Assembly (NCBI RefSeq): GCF_014190775.1
Contig: NZ_JACHVP010000001.1
Location: 496,001 to 560,000 of the forward strand
Origin: Leifsonia aquatica
Lineage (GTDB): Bacteria > Actinomycetota > Actinomycetes > Actinomycetales > Microbacteriaceae
DNA length: 64,000 nt
Direction of reading: 5' to 3'
Shown: piece after piece, positions 35,379 to 44,162 of the stretch
Layout: the number at the start of each line of letters is the position of its first letter
Position numbering within the stretch: position 1 is the first letter of the stretch
Notes under the pieces: generated by a model
What the model saw: only the letters and a program-made list of their open reading frames with translations
Told to the model about the DNA's origin: nothing
The model's database searches: none
Translations under genes and position numbers: made by a program

Positions 35379-35396
35379 TCGTCCACAAGTGTAGGG
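35379..35396. promoter_or_regulatory. TetR-type motif (site E) upstream of tetR
   Basis: TCGTCCACAAGTGTAGGG. It matches site A at 13 of 18 positions, with GTC-AC and TGTAG at the same spacing. Its place 33-50 bp before the tetR start fits an autoregulatory operator. Confidence 0.5.
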
Positions 35397-35404
35397 GAAA
35401 GGCG

Positions 35405-37075
35405 TCACTCCCGACGGTGCACGGCGCGCCCGGCGAAGTAGGTCGCGCGCGGGCGCAGCCCGACGAGCTCGTCCACCGGGAGGGCGAAGGGATCGTCGTC
35501 GAACACCACGAAGTCGGCCGAAAGGCCGGGGGCGAGCGAGCCTGTCGTGTCGGCGAGACCCATCGCGCGGGCGCCGTTGACGGTGAAGACCTCGATCGCC
35601 TCTGCCAGCGTGATGGCCTGCTCCGGCCCGAGGGTGCCGGGTCGACGGCCGGACGGGTCGGCGCGCGTCACGAGGCCCTGGATGCCCTCCCACGGGTTCG
35701 GCGTCTCGCTCACCGGCCAGTCGGAGCCACCTGCGACGAGGGCGCCGGAATCGATGAGGGAGCGGTTCGGCTGCAGACCCGCGACCTCATCGGCGGGGCG
35801 CACCGTGCTGAGCGCGTCGGCGATCACGCCCGGGAACCACAGGAACGGTGAGATGTCCGCCGCCACCCCCAGCCGAGCGAACCGGGGGAGGTCCTCCTTG
35901 GCGATGAACTGGCCGTGCGCGATCTGGTAGATCGGCTCGGTGTGCCCCTCCGCCCGCACGGCCTCCACGGCATCCAGCACCATCCGCACCGAGGCGTCGC
36001 CGGTGCAGTGGATCTTCGCGGAGATGCCGAGCGCGGCGGTGCGGCGCAGCCAGTCGAGCAGCTCGTCGGCGGGCATGGTGGTCCCGCCGTGCCAGGGCGC
36101 GCTGTCGTGCTCGTCGGCGGGGAGGTACGGCTCGAGGAAGGCGCCGGTGCGGGCGGGCGGGGTCCCGTCGAGGAAGATCTTCACGAAGTCAGGCCGGTGG
36201 TGCTCGCCCGCCAGCTCGTCCCGGTGCGCGATGAGGGCGTCGCCGAGCTCCTCGTAGCCGAAGATCTGGTCGTTGACCGTCATCGACGAGACGACCCAGG
36301 CGTCGAGCTCGCCGCGGGCGTCGAGCGTGGCGAGGGCGCGCATCTGCGGCAGCGAGATCGCGGCGTCCTGGAACGCGGTGATCCCGTAGGTGTGCAGGAT
36401 CTCGATCCCGCGGGCCGACGCGCGCACATCCTTCTCGGGCGTCAGGGCGACGGCAGGAGCCGCGACGGCCTCCACCAGCAGCCCCGCCGCCTCCAGCAGC
36501 ACGCCGGTCGGCTCGCCGGTCTCGGGATCGCGGAGGATCGACCCGGCGGCCGGGTCGGGCGTCGTCGCGTCGATCCCGGCGAGCTCGAGCTCGCGGGCGC
36601 TCGCCCACCGGTTGTGGTGGCTGTCGTCCGTCAGGAGCACGGGACGGCCCCCGGCGGCCGCGTCGAGCGCGTGTCGCGCCGTGGCGCGCCCGAGCGTGTC
36701 GAGGAGTCCCGTGCCCCAGCTGCTGCCGACGATCCACTCGTCGGGTCCGAGCGTCGCCGCCCGGTCGCGCACCGCCTCGACGATCTCGTCGAGCGAGGCC
36801 GTGTTGGGGAAGGTCAGCTCGTAGAGCTCCGCCCGCCCGGCGTGGGCGTGGTGGTTGTGCACGTCCACGAGACCCGGCATGGCGAATCCCCCGGCGAGGT
36901 CGACCGTCTGCGTCTCCGCGCCGCGGAACCGCTCGATCTCGGCGGCCGTCCCGACGGCGAGGATGCGGCCGTCCCGCACCGCGAAGGCCTCGGCCCGCGA
37001 CCGAGCCGCGTCGACCGGGTAGACGACGCCGCCGGTGACGATCAGGTCGGCGGTGCCCTGGTCGGCGGGGCTCAT
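35405..37075 (-). CDS. YtcJ-like amidohydrolase (copy 2)
   Basis: 556 residues. Amidohydrolase-3 domain: metal histidines in DVHNHHAHAG, then VKIFLDGTPPARTGAF, KIHCTGDASV, the IAHGQF histidine and the metal Asp in AGGSDWPVSETPNP. The GTPPARTGAF and NPWEGIQGLVTR segments are typical of YtcJ/deformylase-type members. Longer than and clearly different from the copy at 21197, so not a recent duplicate. Its ATG overlaps the stop of the MoaF-like gene by 4 bp, so the pair is co-translated and probably works on the same compound. No signal peptide. Confidence 0.88.
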   Translation of the reverse strand: MSPADQGTADLIVTGGVVYPVDAARSRAEAFAVRDGRILAVGTAAEIERFRGAETQTVDLAGGFAMPGLVDVHNHHAHAGRAELYELTFPNTASLDEIVEAVRDRAATLGPDEWIVGSSWGTGLLDTLGRATARHALDAAAGGRPVLLTDDSHHNRWASARELELAGIDATTPDPAAGSILRDPETGEPTGVLLEAAGLLVEAVAAPAVALTPEKDVRASARGIEILHTYGITAFQDAAISLPQMRALATLDARGELDAWVVSSMTVNDQIFGYEELGDALIAHRDELAGEHHRPDFVKIFLDGTPPARTGAFLEPYLPADEHDSAPWHGGTTMPADELLDWLRRTAALGISAKIHCTGDASVRMVLDAVEAVRAEGHTEPIYQIAHGQFIAKEDLPRFARLGVAADISPFLWFPGVIADALSTVRPADEVAGLQPNRSLIDSGALVAGGSDWPVSETPNPWEGIQGLVTRADPSGRRPGTLGPEQAITLAEAIEVFTVNGARAMGLADTTGSLAPGLSADFVVFDDDPFALPVDELVGLRPRATYFAGRAVHRRE

Positions 37076-37899
37076 GCCGTCGCGGGGTCGTACTCGGCCG
37101 GGTGCACGGTGTTGCTCAGGAGCCGGCCGTGCGCGCCGAAGGTGAAGTGCGTCGGCACGTTCCCGCTCTCGTCGAGACCGAAGAGCACCCCGTGCGAGCG
37201 GAGGGCGCGCTGATCACGGTGGTCCGCGATCGTCACCGAGGCGCACGGGATGACCTTCTCGCGCCAGGTGAAGACGAGGATGCCGGGCCGCACCTCCCAC
37301 ACCGAGCACTCGTCCGTGTCGGCGAGGCCACGCTCGGGGCCGGCGAGGCACTGCCAGGTGTACCACTGCGGCCCGAGGTAGATGTGCTCGTACGCGTGCT
37401 CGGCGCTGTACTCCCACAGCACCCGCCGGCCGACCAGGGTCGTGGAGGGCGCGGGGGCCGGACCACTGGTCTCGAGCTCCTCGATCACCGACGGCACGAA
37501 GAGCTGCTTGACGGCGGTGTTGCCGGGGAGGTCGCCGCCGATCGCCTGCACGATGGACAACGCCCGCCCCGAGCGCAGGTCGAGGACGAGCGAGACCGCC
37601 TCCGCCGGCTCGTACTCGTGGTGGAACTGCACGAAATAGAGCTCGTCGTCGACCAGGAACGCCTCGTAGTCGTCGGAGCTGGACGTCTGCGGGATGGGGT
37701 CGCCCGCACCCGGGGTGTACTCCCACTCGACCCGGTGCGCGTCGAAGGTGTGCGCGATGCGCGTGCCCCGATCGTCCACGAGCGTCACCGTCCGGCCGGC
37801 CAGATCGGTCGAGTGCGGGGCCTTGCTCGCGTCGAAGCCGGGGGCGAGGCCGTCGAGCGGCAGCCAGGTGGCGGTGTTGGTGAGGTCGTCGATGGGCAT
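37072..37899 (-). CDS. MoaF-like protein (monoamine regulon type)
   Basis: 275 residues. Resembles MoaF proteins: two calycin-like beta-barrel halves, N-terminal (about 30-130, with AHTFDAHRVEWEY and YFVQFHHEYEP) and C-terminal (about 150-265, with VLWEYSAEHAYEHIYLGPQWYTWQCLAGPE). MoaF was named from the Klebsiella monoamine regulon, not from molybdenum cofactor synthesis. Its role is unknown; the barrels suggest small-ligand binding or an enzyme of the phenolic-acid-decarboxylase type. It is first in a two-gene unit with a YtcJ-like amidohydrolase. The 135-bp gap before it holds no clear operator. Confidence 0.8.
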   Translation of the reverse strand: MPIDDLTNTATWLPLDGLAPGFDASKAPHSTDLAGRTVTLVDDRGTRIAHTFDAHRVEWEYTPGAGDPIPQTSSSDDYEAFLVDDELYFVQFHHEYEPAEAVSLVLDLRSGRALSIVQAIGGDLPGNTAVKQLFVPSVIEELETSGPAPAPSTTLVGRRVLWEYSAEHAYEHIYLGPQWYTWQCLAGPERGLADTDECSVWEVRPGILVFTWREKVIPCASVTIADHRDQRALRSHGVLFGLDESGNVPTHFTFGAHGRLLSNTVHPAEYDPATA

Positions 37900-38034
37900 T
37901 GCGGTTCCTTCCGTCGTCCGCCCAGTATCGGCAGCGGTCTGCGCGGGGGGAAAGCGTGCGGCGGAGGATGTGCGGCTGCGGTCAACCCTCGTTCCGGCGT
38001 CGCCAAGTCGGCGGGCTCGGGTCGGCGTGCCCGG

Positions 38035-38763
38035 TCAGCGCAGTTCGGCCGCGATGGCCTGCGCGGCCTGGCGCAGCCGCTCGGCCACCGCCTCCACCTC
38101 GCGTCCGTTCGCCACGAACACGACGGCCACCGCCGCGGGCGCGCGGTCCGGGAGCACCAGCGGCACCGCGACCGACGCGAGACCCGGGATGACCTCGTCG
38201 TGGCTGGTCGCGAACCCGCGCTCGCGCGCCTGGGCGGCCTCGTCCCGCGGGTGTTCGTCGGGCAGGGCACGCCACTGCGAGCCGGTGAGCGCGGACTGGA
38301 TCGCGATGCCCGGCGCGCCGGAGCCGAGGGGATGCCGCGTGCCGGGACGCTGCACCACCGTCGCGTGAGCGTGCGACGGCTCGACGCTCACCAGCGTGAC
38401 GACCTCGGTCCGGTCGAGCACGGCGACGAACGCGGTCATCGAGAGGTCGTTCGCGATGGCGGTCAGCTGCGGCAGGGATGCGGACTGCAGGTCGCGCGAG
38501 ACGGAGCGCGCCAGCGTGGCCATGCGCGGCCCGAGCTGTACGGCGCCGGCCGCGTCGCGGACGACGAGCCCGTGATCCTCGAGCGTGCGCAGGATGCGGT
38601 ACGCGATCGAGCGGTGCACCCCGAGCGCGTCGGCGAGCGCCGCGATCGTCATCGGATCCTCGGACTCGGCCAGGACCTCCAGCAGCCGGATGCCCCGCGA
38701 GAGCGTCTGCGAGTGCGGCGCGCTCTGCTCGCCCGGTCGGTCCATGAAGCCATTCTGTCCCAT
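38035..38763 (-). CDS. IclR-family transcription regulator
   Basis: 242 residues. N-terminal winged helix (SRGIRLLEVLAESEDPMTIAALADALGVHRSIAYRILRTLEDHGLV) and a C-terminal IclR effector domain with the usual PLGSGAPGIAIQSALTG and GLASVAVPLVL segments. Two ATGs are possible (38763 and 38745). IclR proteins commonly control aromatic or organic-acid catabolism. It lies upstream of and in the same direction as the moaF-amidohydrolase pair, which makes that pair its likeliest target. Confidence 0.88.
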   Translation of the reverse strand: MGQNGFMDRPGEQSAPHSQTLSRGIRLLEVLAESEDPMTIAALADALGVHRSIAYRILRTLEDHGLVVRDAAGAVQLGPRMATLARSVSRDLQSASLPQLTAIANDLSMTAFVAVLDRTEVVTLVSVEPSHAHATVVQRPGTRHPLGSGAPGIAIQSALTGSQWRALPDEHPRDEAAQARERGFATSHDEVIPGLASVAVPLVLPDRAPAAVAVVFVANGREVEAVAERLRQAAQAIAAELR

Positions 38764-38773
38764 CCCGGAACGG

Positions 38774-39076
38774 CTACAGCAGCGTCTCGACCCCGAGCCG
38801 CACCCGGTCGCCGAGCCCGACGCCTTCGGCCTTCCTGATGTCGCCCTTGATCGACACGATGTACGCGCCCTCCGCGCTCTCGGGGAAGATCGACGTCGAC
38901 CAGCGCGAGGAGCCCAGCGTCATCATCACCTTGACCGAACCGAACCCGGCCGGGGGATGCGGCTCCAGCCGGATCTCCTCCGACACGTCGTCGGGCAGCC
39001 GCGCGAAGACCCACAGGTCGCGCCGGGCCTCCCACCGGAACAGCTCGGCCTCGAACTCGTACCGCACTCCCGCCAT
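38774..39076 (-). CDS. DUF1905 domain protein
   Basis: 100 residues from an ATG with GGAGGG upstream. The whole protein matches the small beta-barrel DUF1905 family: YEFEAELFRWEARRDLWVFARLP, GFGSVKVMMTLGSSRWSTSIFP, and AYIVSIKGDIRKAEGVGLGDRVRLGVE. Function unknown; related barrels are sometimes fused to YdeI-type domains. Its stop is 10 bp before the iclR start in the same direction, so the two may be read together. Confidence 0.85.
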   Translation of the reverse strand: MAGVRYEFEAELFRWEARRDLWVFARLPDDVSEEIRLEPHPPAGFGSVKVMMTLGSSRWSTSIFPESAEGAYIVSIKGDIRKAEGVGLGDRVRLGVETLL

Positions 39077-39187
39077 CCCTCCACCCTGGCACGGACCACC
39101 GACATCCACCCCCTCCCGTCGGACGCATCCCGGCCGATAGGGTGACCGTGATCGGATCGACACCGCGTCCGTCCCCGAGGAGGCCCC

Positions 39188-39586
39188 ATGTCCGCCACGC
39201 GCCCCGGATCGGTGACGTTCGTCGCCGTGCTGACCTACATCAACGGCGTCCTGAACATCATCGGCGGCGTGGTCGTGCTCTTCACGCGCGAGTCCGCGCC
39301 GGGCGCTGAGACGGCCGGCGGCCTGGCCGGCATCACCACCTCGGCGATCGTCTCGATCGTGCTCGGCATCGTCATCCTGATCGTCGCCCGCGGCCTCCTC
39401 AACGGCAGCAAGGTCTCGCGCGCTCTCGTGACGCTGGTCATGATCCTCAACCTGATCAACGGCGTCCTGCTGCTCTTCACGCTGCAGGTCTTCAGCGGAG
39501 TCGTCGACATCGTGTGGGTGATCATCGTGCTCTCCCTGCTGTTCACGCGCCGCGCCAACGCGTTCTTCAACGGGCAGTCGGCCTGA
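39188..39586 (+). CDS. Small four-helix membrane protein, function unknown
   Basis: 132 residues, ATG with GAGGAGG upstream. Four hydrophobic helices (about residues 9-30, 47-67, 77-96 and 101-119) with short loops and a polar C-terminus (RRANAFFNGQSA). The pattern is of small conserved actinobacterial membrane proteins sometimes listed as DUF7144-like; I cannot confirm the family. Divergent from the DUF1905 gene. Confidence 0.75.
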   Translation: MSATRPGSVTFVAVLTYINGVLNIIGGVVVLFTRESAPGAETAGGLAGITTSAIVSIVLGIVILIVARGLLNGSKVSRALVTLVMILNLINGVLLLFTLQVFSGVVDIVWVIIVLSLLFTRRANAFFNGQSA

Positions 39587-39687
39587 GCCGTCCCGGCTGC
39601 CCGGCCGGATCGGAGAGAATGGTCTCGGGCGCCGCCGCCGCGTCGTCCGCGGGCGCTCCCGCACGACGAGAGGGAAGGTGGAAGACG

Positions 39688-40320
39688 ATGCGCTGGCCGA
39701 CGTGGTTCCACCGCGGAGCCCCGAAGAAGAAGACGGTGCGCACCCGTCCCTTCGACGAGGACGCCCTGACCGCGCCTCCCGCGCCGACCCTCGACCAGTC
39801 CGTCGAGGAGGGCATGCTGCTGGCGGAATACGCCACGCGCATGGCGATCAAGAACCACATCGTCGTCGACACCATCCAGTACGGCAACGACTTCGACCCC
39901 GCGCGTCACACCGGCGAGGCCGCCCGCATCCTGCGCGAGCTCGCCTCCGAGCAGGGCCAGGCGGCCGGGCGCATCGACGAGGAGCTCGCCGTCGCGACCG
40001 GACTGCGCGGGGACGCGACGCATCCGCACGACTACCGCGACGTCGACCTCGCCAATCTGAACCTGCGCAAGTCCGCCGCTCTCGAGCTCGCCCAGCAGTT
40101 GCGCGCCAAGGCCGACTCCGAGGAGCAGCTGCTGGCGCTGGTGGAGCGCGGCCGGAAAGACGCCTGGGACGACGTCGGCACAGCGATCGAGGCCGGCCTC
40201 GACGCGCTCTCGGGCGTGGAGGCCCTCCGCGACGACTACGAGCGCGAGAAGCCCGCGCGGCTCAAGCTGCTCATCTGGCGCGACCTCGCGAAGCTCCAGG
40301 AGGAGCGCACGGGGTACTGA
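39688..40320 (+). CDS. Conserved hypothetical cytoplasmic protein, mostly helical
   Basis: 210 residues from the ATG at 39688, with AAGGTGGAAG upstream; an ATG at 39619 is possible but its GGAGAG is too close. A basic N-terminus (RGAPKKKTVRTRP) is followed by charged helices (about 35-75 and 85-205) rich in Glu, Arg and Leu, compatible with coiled coils. No catalytic motif or membrane segment is seen. I do not recognise the family. It ends 6 bp before the convergent membrane protein gene. Confidence 0.7.
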   Translation: MRWPTWFHRGAPKKKTVRTRPFDEDALTAPPAPTLDQSVEEGMLLAEYATRMAIKNHIVVDTIQYGNDFDPARHTGEAARILRELASEQGQAAGRIDEELAVATGLRGDATHPHDYRDVDLANLNLRKSAALELAQQLRAKADSEEQLLALVERGRKDAWDDVGTAIEAGLDALSGVEALRDDYEREKPARLKLLIWRDLAKLQEERTGY

Positions 40321-40326
40321 CCCGGC

Positions 40327-41796
40327 TCATCCGCGCAGCGAGACCGGCGGCACCAGCAGCCCGACCTCCGTGCGCACCCAGCGATCGCCGGTCGCCCGCT
40401 TCTCGGCGTGCGTCGTGAACCGGTAGAGGTGCATCGTCGCGCGGACAGCGTGCGGACGATCGCCGCCGAAGGGGTCGGCGCGCAGCAGACGCAGGGTCGG
40501 GGCATCCGCCTCGAGCAGCCGCAGCAGGAAGACCTGGAACCAGGGGGAGTCGCGCGATCCCAGCGCGGGGAACCACATCAGCCAGTCCAGGCGCAGGTGG
40601 TACGGCGCGAACTGGCGCGGGAGCCGGCGCACGTCGCCGGGTTTGCCCTTGAAGGCGTACTCGCGCCAGTCGGCGTGCGGATCGAGCGGGTCGTCCGCCG
40701 TCCCCTCGACGGTGACCTCGTAGCGTTCGCGGGTCACGCTGCCGAACGCGCCGTAGGCGTTGACGAGGTGCCAGCGGTTGAAGCTCGCGTTCATGAGCTG
40801 GCGCCGCCGGAACAGATTCCGGAGCGGCGCCCAGCTGAGCACCAGCAGGCCCGCCGTCACGAGCACGGCGATCACCGCGTACCAGAGCGGGACTCCCGGG
40901 GCGCCGATGCCGCCGAGCCGGGCGCCCCCGTCCATCCACGCGAGCGCCCAGGACCACACCGGATCGCTCACCGCCGAGAACGCCAGGACGACCGTGATCA
41001 CGTTCAGCCAGGCGAAGTTGCCCGTCGCGACCAGCCACAGCTGCGTCAGCACCACGACCGCCGCCGCGGCGCTCGCGACGGGCTGCGGCAGGAACAGCAG
41101 CCACGGCACCACGAGCTGCGCGAAATGATTGCCCAGCACCTCCATGCGGTGGAACCACTTCGGCAGGAGGTGCGCCGTGCGGCTGAGCGGGTTCGGCATC
41201 GGCTGCGTCTCGTGGTGGTAGTAGAGCGCGGTCAGATCGCGCCAGACCCGGTCGCCGCGCATCTTGATCATCCCGGCCCCGAACTCCAGCCGGAACACCA
41301 GCCAGCGCAGCAGCACGATGATCGTGATCGGCGGCGCCGTGTCGGCGGCTCCGAGGAAGGCGACCGTGAACCCCGCCTCGCACAGGAGGCTCTCCCAGCC
41401 GAAGCCGTAGAAGGTCTGGCCGATGTTCACGATCGAGAGGTAGAGGTACCAGATCGCGAGGAACAGCGGGACGAACAGCCAGCTGGGGAGGAGTTGCGGG
41501 AGCCCGAGCACGATGAGGGCGGAGAGGGCGGCGCCCGTCCAGGCGATCGCGCGCACGAGCCGATCGGAGTAGATCGCCTCGCCCTTCCGGCGCCAGCCGA
41601 ACAGCGTCGGCTGGGCGCGGCCGTACGCGGAGCGCAGGAAGCGCGGTGCGGGCAGGAGGCCGTGCTCGCCCAGGAGCGCCGGGAACTGGTTCGCCGCCGA
41701 CACGAATGCCACGACGTAGAGCAGGGCGACGCCGCGCTGCAGGATCTCCCGCGCGATCGTGTACTCGCCGCCCGCGAGCCACCCCAGCAGATCCAT
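40327..41796 (-). CDS. Lipase maturation factor (LMF1) family membrane protein
   Basis: 489 residues. Several hydrophobic helices in the N-terminal 320 residues, then a hydrophilic C-terminal domain with the family's conserved stretches FNRWHLVNAYGAFGSVTRERYEV, EYAFKGKPGDVRRLPRQFAPYHLRLDWLMWF and WFQVFLLRLLE. In animals LMF1 is an ER chaperone for lipases; bacterial homologues have no established role. The resemblance extends over the whole protein. Divergent from the small HTH protein gene across 89 bp. Confidence 0.87.
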   Translation of the reverse strand: MDLLGWLAGGEYTIAREILQRGVALLYVVAFVSAANQFPALLGEHGLLPAPRFLRSAYGRAQPTLFGWRRKGEAIYSDRLVRAIAWTGAALSALIVLGLPQLLPSWLFVPLFLAIWYLYLSIVNIGQTFYGFGWESLLCEAGFTVAFLGAADTAPPITIIVLLRWLVFRLEFGAGMIKMRGDRVWRDLTALYYHHETQPMPNPLSRTAHLLPKWFHRMEVLGNHFAQLVVPWLLFLPQPVASAAAAVVVLTQLWLVATGNFAWLNVITVVLAFSAVSDPVWSWALAWMDGGARLGGIGAPGVPLWYAVIAVLVTAGLLVLSWAPLRNLFRRRQLMNASFNRWHLVNAYGAFGSVTRERYEVTVEGTADDPLDPHADWREYAFKGKPGDVRRLPRQFAPYHLRLDWLMWFPALGSRDSPWFQVFLLRLLEADAPTLRLLRADPFGGDRPHAVRATMHLYRFTTHAEKRATGDRWVRTEVGLLVPPVSLRG

Positions 41797-41885
41797 CCGT
41801 CACCACCTCGCGTCCGCGCTCTGGCCGGCCTCTCGGCTCCTTCGTACGCTCGAAACCACAGGCAACACAATCGGGGGAAGAGTTC

Positions 41886-42290
41886 ATGCTGCACGTATCC
41901 ATGGTCGGCGACGCCTTCGCGGAGGTCGACGCGACACTGATCACCATCGACGACGCGACGCTCGTCTGCTGGTCCGCGGCGGGGGAGGAGCCGGTGGCCC
42001 GCTACGGGCTGGAGCAGGTGCTGAGCGTCCAGCTCGTGCAGCCGCTGGTCGCCGAGCCCGAGCCCGAGCCCGCGTCGTCGCGCTCCAGTCCGGAGCACCC
42101 GAACGCGTTCCGGCGCTGGACGCCCGAGCAGGAGGCCGCGGTCGTCGAGGCGTATCACCGGGGTGACACGTTCGAGCAGATCGCGGCGGCCGCAGGGCGC
42201 CGCGTCGGCGGCGTGCGGGCGCGGCTCATCGCACTGGGCCTGATCGAGCCGGAGGCGACGGATCGGCTGCGGTTCCCCGTCGCCGGCTAG
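41886..42290 (+). CDS. Small protein with a C-terminal Myb/sigma-like helix-turn-helix
   Basis: 134 residues; ATG with GGGGGAAG upstream. The N-terminal 55 residues are a beta-rich segment of unknown type, followed by a Glu/Pro linker (EPEPEPASS). Residues about 78-125 look like a helix-turn-helix of the Myb/SANT or sigma-4 sort: RRWTPEQEAAVVEAYHRGDTFEQIAAAAGRRVGG in outline, then ARLIALGLI. Probably DNA-binding, but no target is evident. Ends 7 bp before the convergent EEP nuclease gene. Confidence 0.75.
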   Translation: MLHVSMVGDAFAEVDATLITIDDATLVCWSAAGEEPVARYGLEQVLSVQLVQPLVAEPEPEPASSRSSPEHPNAFRRWTPEQEAAVVEAYHRGDTFEQIAAAAGRRVGGVRARLIALGLIEPEATDRLRFPVAG

Positions 42291-42297
42291 GCGCGGT

Positions 42298-42984
42298 TCA
42301 GGCCGCGCGCTCCGCGTCGAGACTGATCGCGCGGTGGTCGGAGGCGCCGGCGGGGAGCACGTCGACGCGCTCGATCTCGAAGCCGGTCGAGGTGACGAAG
42401 TCGAAATAGCCGGTGAAGAACTTGTACCGCAGGTACGTCGGCTCGGTGCTGCGCATGAGCGTGTACCCGCTCGTCGTCAGACTCCGCTCGAGGCCGTTGA
42501 TGAACCAGGGGTAGTTGAAGTCGCCGACCATGATCGCGGGGGTGTCGGGGGCGAGCGAGCGCATCCCCTCGTGGGCGGCGGCGATCTGCTTGCGCCGCAG
42601 TGAGTTGGAGGCGGTCAGCGGGGCGGCGTGGAAGGAGCCGACCAGCACGTTGTCGCCGCTGTCGCGGTCGCGCAGGTGCACGGCGAGCAGACGCTCGTGC
42701 GCCGGGGCGAGCACCCGGTCGTGCAACGACTTGTGCACGGCGAAGACCTGCGTATTCAGGATCTCGTAGCGGTCGTCGCGCACGTACACGGCCAGGCCCA
42801 GGCGGTTCGCGCGCGTCGCGTCGGCGAGGCTCAGGTGGTGGAGGCGCTCGGGGAGGACGTCGGTGTCCGCCTCCTGGAGGCACAGGGCATCCACCTCGTG
42901 GTTCAGGGCGATATCGGCGAGTTCGTGGCCGGCCGCATGCTTGCGGAGGTTGTAGCTGATGATCCTCAGGGCGATGCACCTCAT
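42298..42984 (-). CDS. Endonuclease/exonuclease/phosphatase (EEP) family protein
   Basis: 228 residues from the ATG at 42984; an upstream in-frame ATG at about 43029 is possible and neither has a strong ribosome site. EEP fold motifs in order: ISYNLRKH (Asn), LCLQEAD (metal Glu), GSFHAAPLT (His/Asn region), MVGDFNYPW (Asp-Asn) and the C-terminal SDHRAIS (Asp-His pair). Members cleave DNA, RNA or phospho-sugars and lipids with Mg2+. It is divergent from the LigD-type polymerase gene, with 140 bp between them, so a DNA-repair role is possible but unproven. Confidence 0.85.
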   Translation of the reverse strand: MRCIALRIISYNLRKHAAGHELADIALNHEVDALCLQEADTDVLPERLHHLSLADATRANRLGLAVYVRDDRYEILNTQVFAVHKSLHDRVLAPAHERLLAVHLRDRDSGDNVLVGSFHAAPLTASNSLRRKQIAAAHEGMRSLAPDTPAIMVGDFNYPWFINGLERSLTTSGYTLMRSTEPTYLRYKFFTGYFDFVTSTGFEIERVDVLPAGASDHRAISLDAERAA

Positions 42985-43124
42985 CTCGTGGTCCGGCCGC
43001 TCGGGGCCGTGGTCGGACGCGCTTGTCATTCTGGCCCAACTCGGCGGCGACGCCGGAGGACGGGCCGCATCCCACATGGAATTCACACCCTGGTCATCGG
43101 GAGTTCGAGCGGTACGGTGGAGCC

Positions 43125-44144
43125 ATGGCAGGCGACGCGGTTGTCCTCACCGTCCCGGGTCCGAACGGCGACCGGGAGGTGCGCATCTCGAGCCCCGGCC
43201 GGGTGCTCTGGCCCGAGCTCGGCATCACCAAGCTCGATCTGGCGAACTACCTGGTCGCCGTGGGCGACGCGTTCGTGCGAGCGAACGGAGACCGGCCGGT
43301 ATCCCTGCAGCGTTTTCCGGAAGGGATCGACGGCGAGCAGTTCTTCTCCAAGAACCCGCCGCGCGGCGCCCCCGACTACGTCCGCTCGGTGATGGTCGTC
43401 TATCCGAGCGCCCGCTCGCACCCGCAGCTCGTCATCGACGAGCCGGCGGCGGCGGTCTGGGCCGCGCAGATGAACACCGTGGTCTTCCACCCCTGGCCGT
43501 CGCGCGCGGAGGACTCCGACAACCCGGATCAGCTCCGCATCGACCTCGACCCGCAGCCGGGGACGGAGTTCGCCGACGCGATCCCGGCGGCGCTGGAGCT
43601 GCGCACGGTGCTGCGGGAGGCCGGGCTCGACGCGTTCGTGAAGACCTCCGGCAACCGCGGGTTGCACGTCTTCGCCCCCATCGCGCCGGTGCGGGAGTTC
43701 CTCGACGTCCGGCACGCGGTCATCGCCGCGGCGCGCGAGCTCGAGCGGCGCATGCCCGACGCGGTGACGACGGCGTGGTGGAAGGAGGAGCGCGGCGAGA
43801 AGATCTTCGTCGACTTCAACCAGGCCAATCGCGACCGCACGATGGCCGGTGCCTACAGTCCGCGCGCTCTCGCGCACGCCCCGGTCTCCACGCCGATCAC
43901 CTGGGACGAGCTGCCCGAGGTCGACCCGCGGGACTTCACCGTGCTCAACCTGCCCGACCGGCTCGCCACGGTCGGCGACCCGTGGGAGCACTTCGGCGAC
44001 GAGCCAGGGAGCATCGACGTGCTCATGGAGTGGTGGCAGCGCGATCTGGACTCCGGGCTGGGGGAGCTGCCCTTCCCGCCCGACTACCCGAAGATGCCCG
44101 GCGAGCCGCCGCGCGTCCAGCCGAGCCGCGCCAAGAAGTCCTAG
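43125..44144 (+). CDS. Stand-alone LigD-type polymerase/primase domain (PolDom)
   Basis: 339 residues. Archaeo-eukaryotic primase fold of the LigD polymerase: SPGRVLWPELGITKLDLANYL, QRFPEGIDGEQFFSKN, HPWPSR (His122), catalytic Asp140/Asp142 in LRIDLDPQPG, TSGNRGLHVFAPI and IFVDFNQANRDRTMAGAYSPRA (third Asp). In mycobacteria this domain is fused to a nuclease and ligase and fills gaps at double-strand breaks. Here it is alone and faces a separate ATP-dependent ligase, tail to tail with an 18-bp gap. No Ku gene is in the window. Confidence 0.92.
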   Translation: MAGDAVVLTVPGPNGDREVRISSPGRVLWPELGITKLDLANYLVAVGDAFVRANGDRPVSLQRFPEGIDGEQFFSKNPPRGAPDYVRSVMVVYPSARSHPQLVIDEPAAAVWAAQMNTVVFHPWPSRAEDSDNPDQLRIDLDPQPGTEFADAIPAALELRTVLREAGLDAFVKTSGNRGLHVFAPIAPVREFLDVRHAVIAAARELERRMPDAVTTAWWKEERGEKIFVDFNQANRDRTMAGAYSPRALAHAPVSTPITWDELPEVDPRDFTVLNLPDRLATVGDPWEHFGDEPGSIDVLMEWWQRDLDSGLGELPFPPDYPKMPGEPPRVQPSRAKKS

Positions 44145-44162
44145 CGGCAGGAGCGGATCGGC

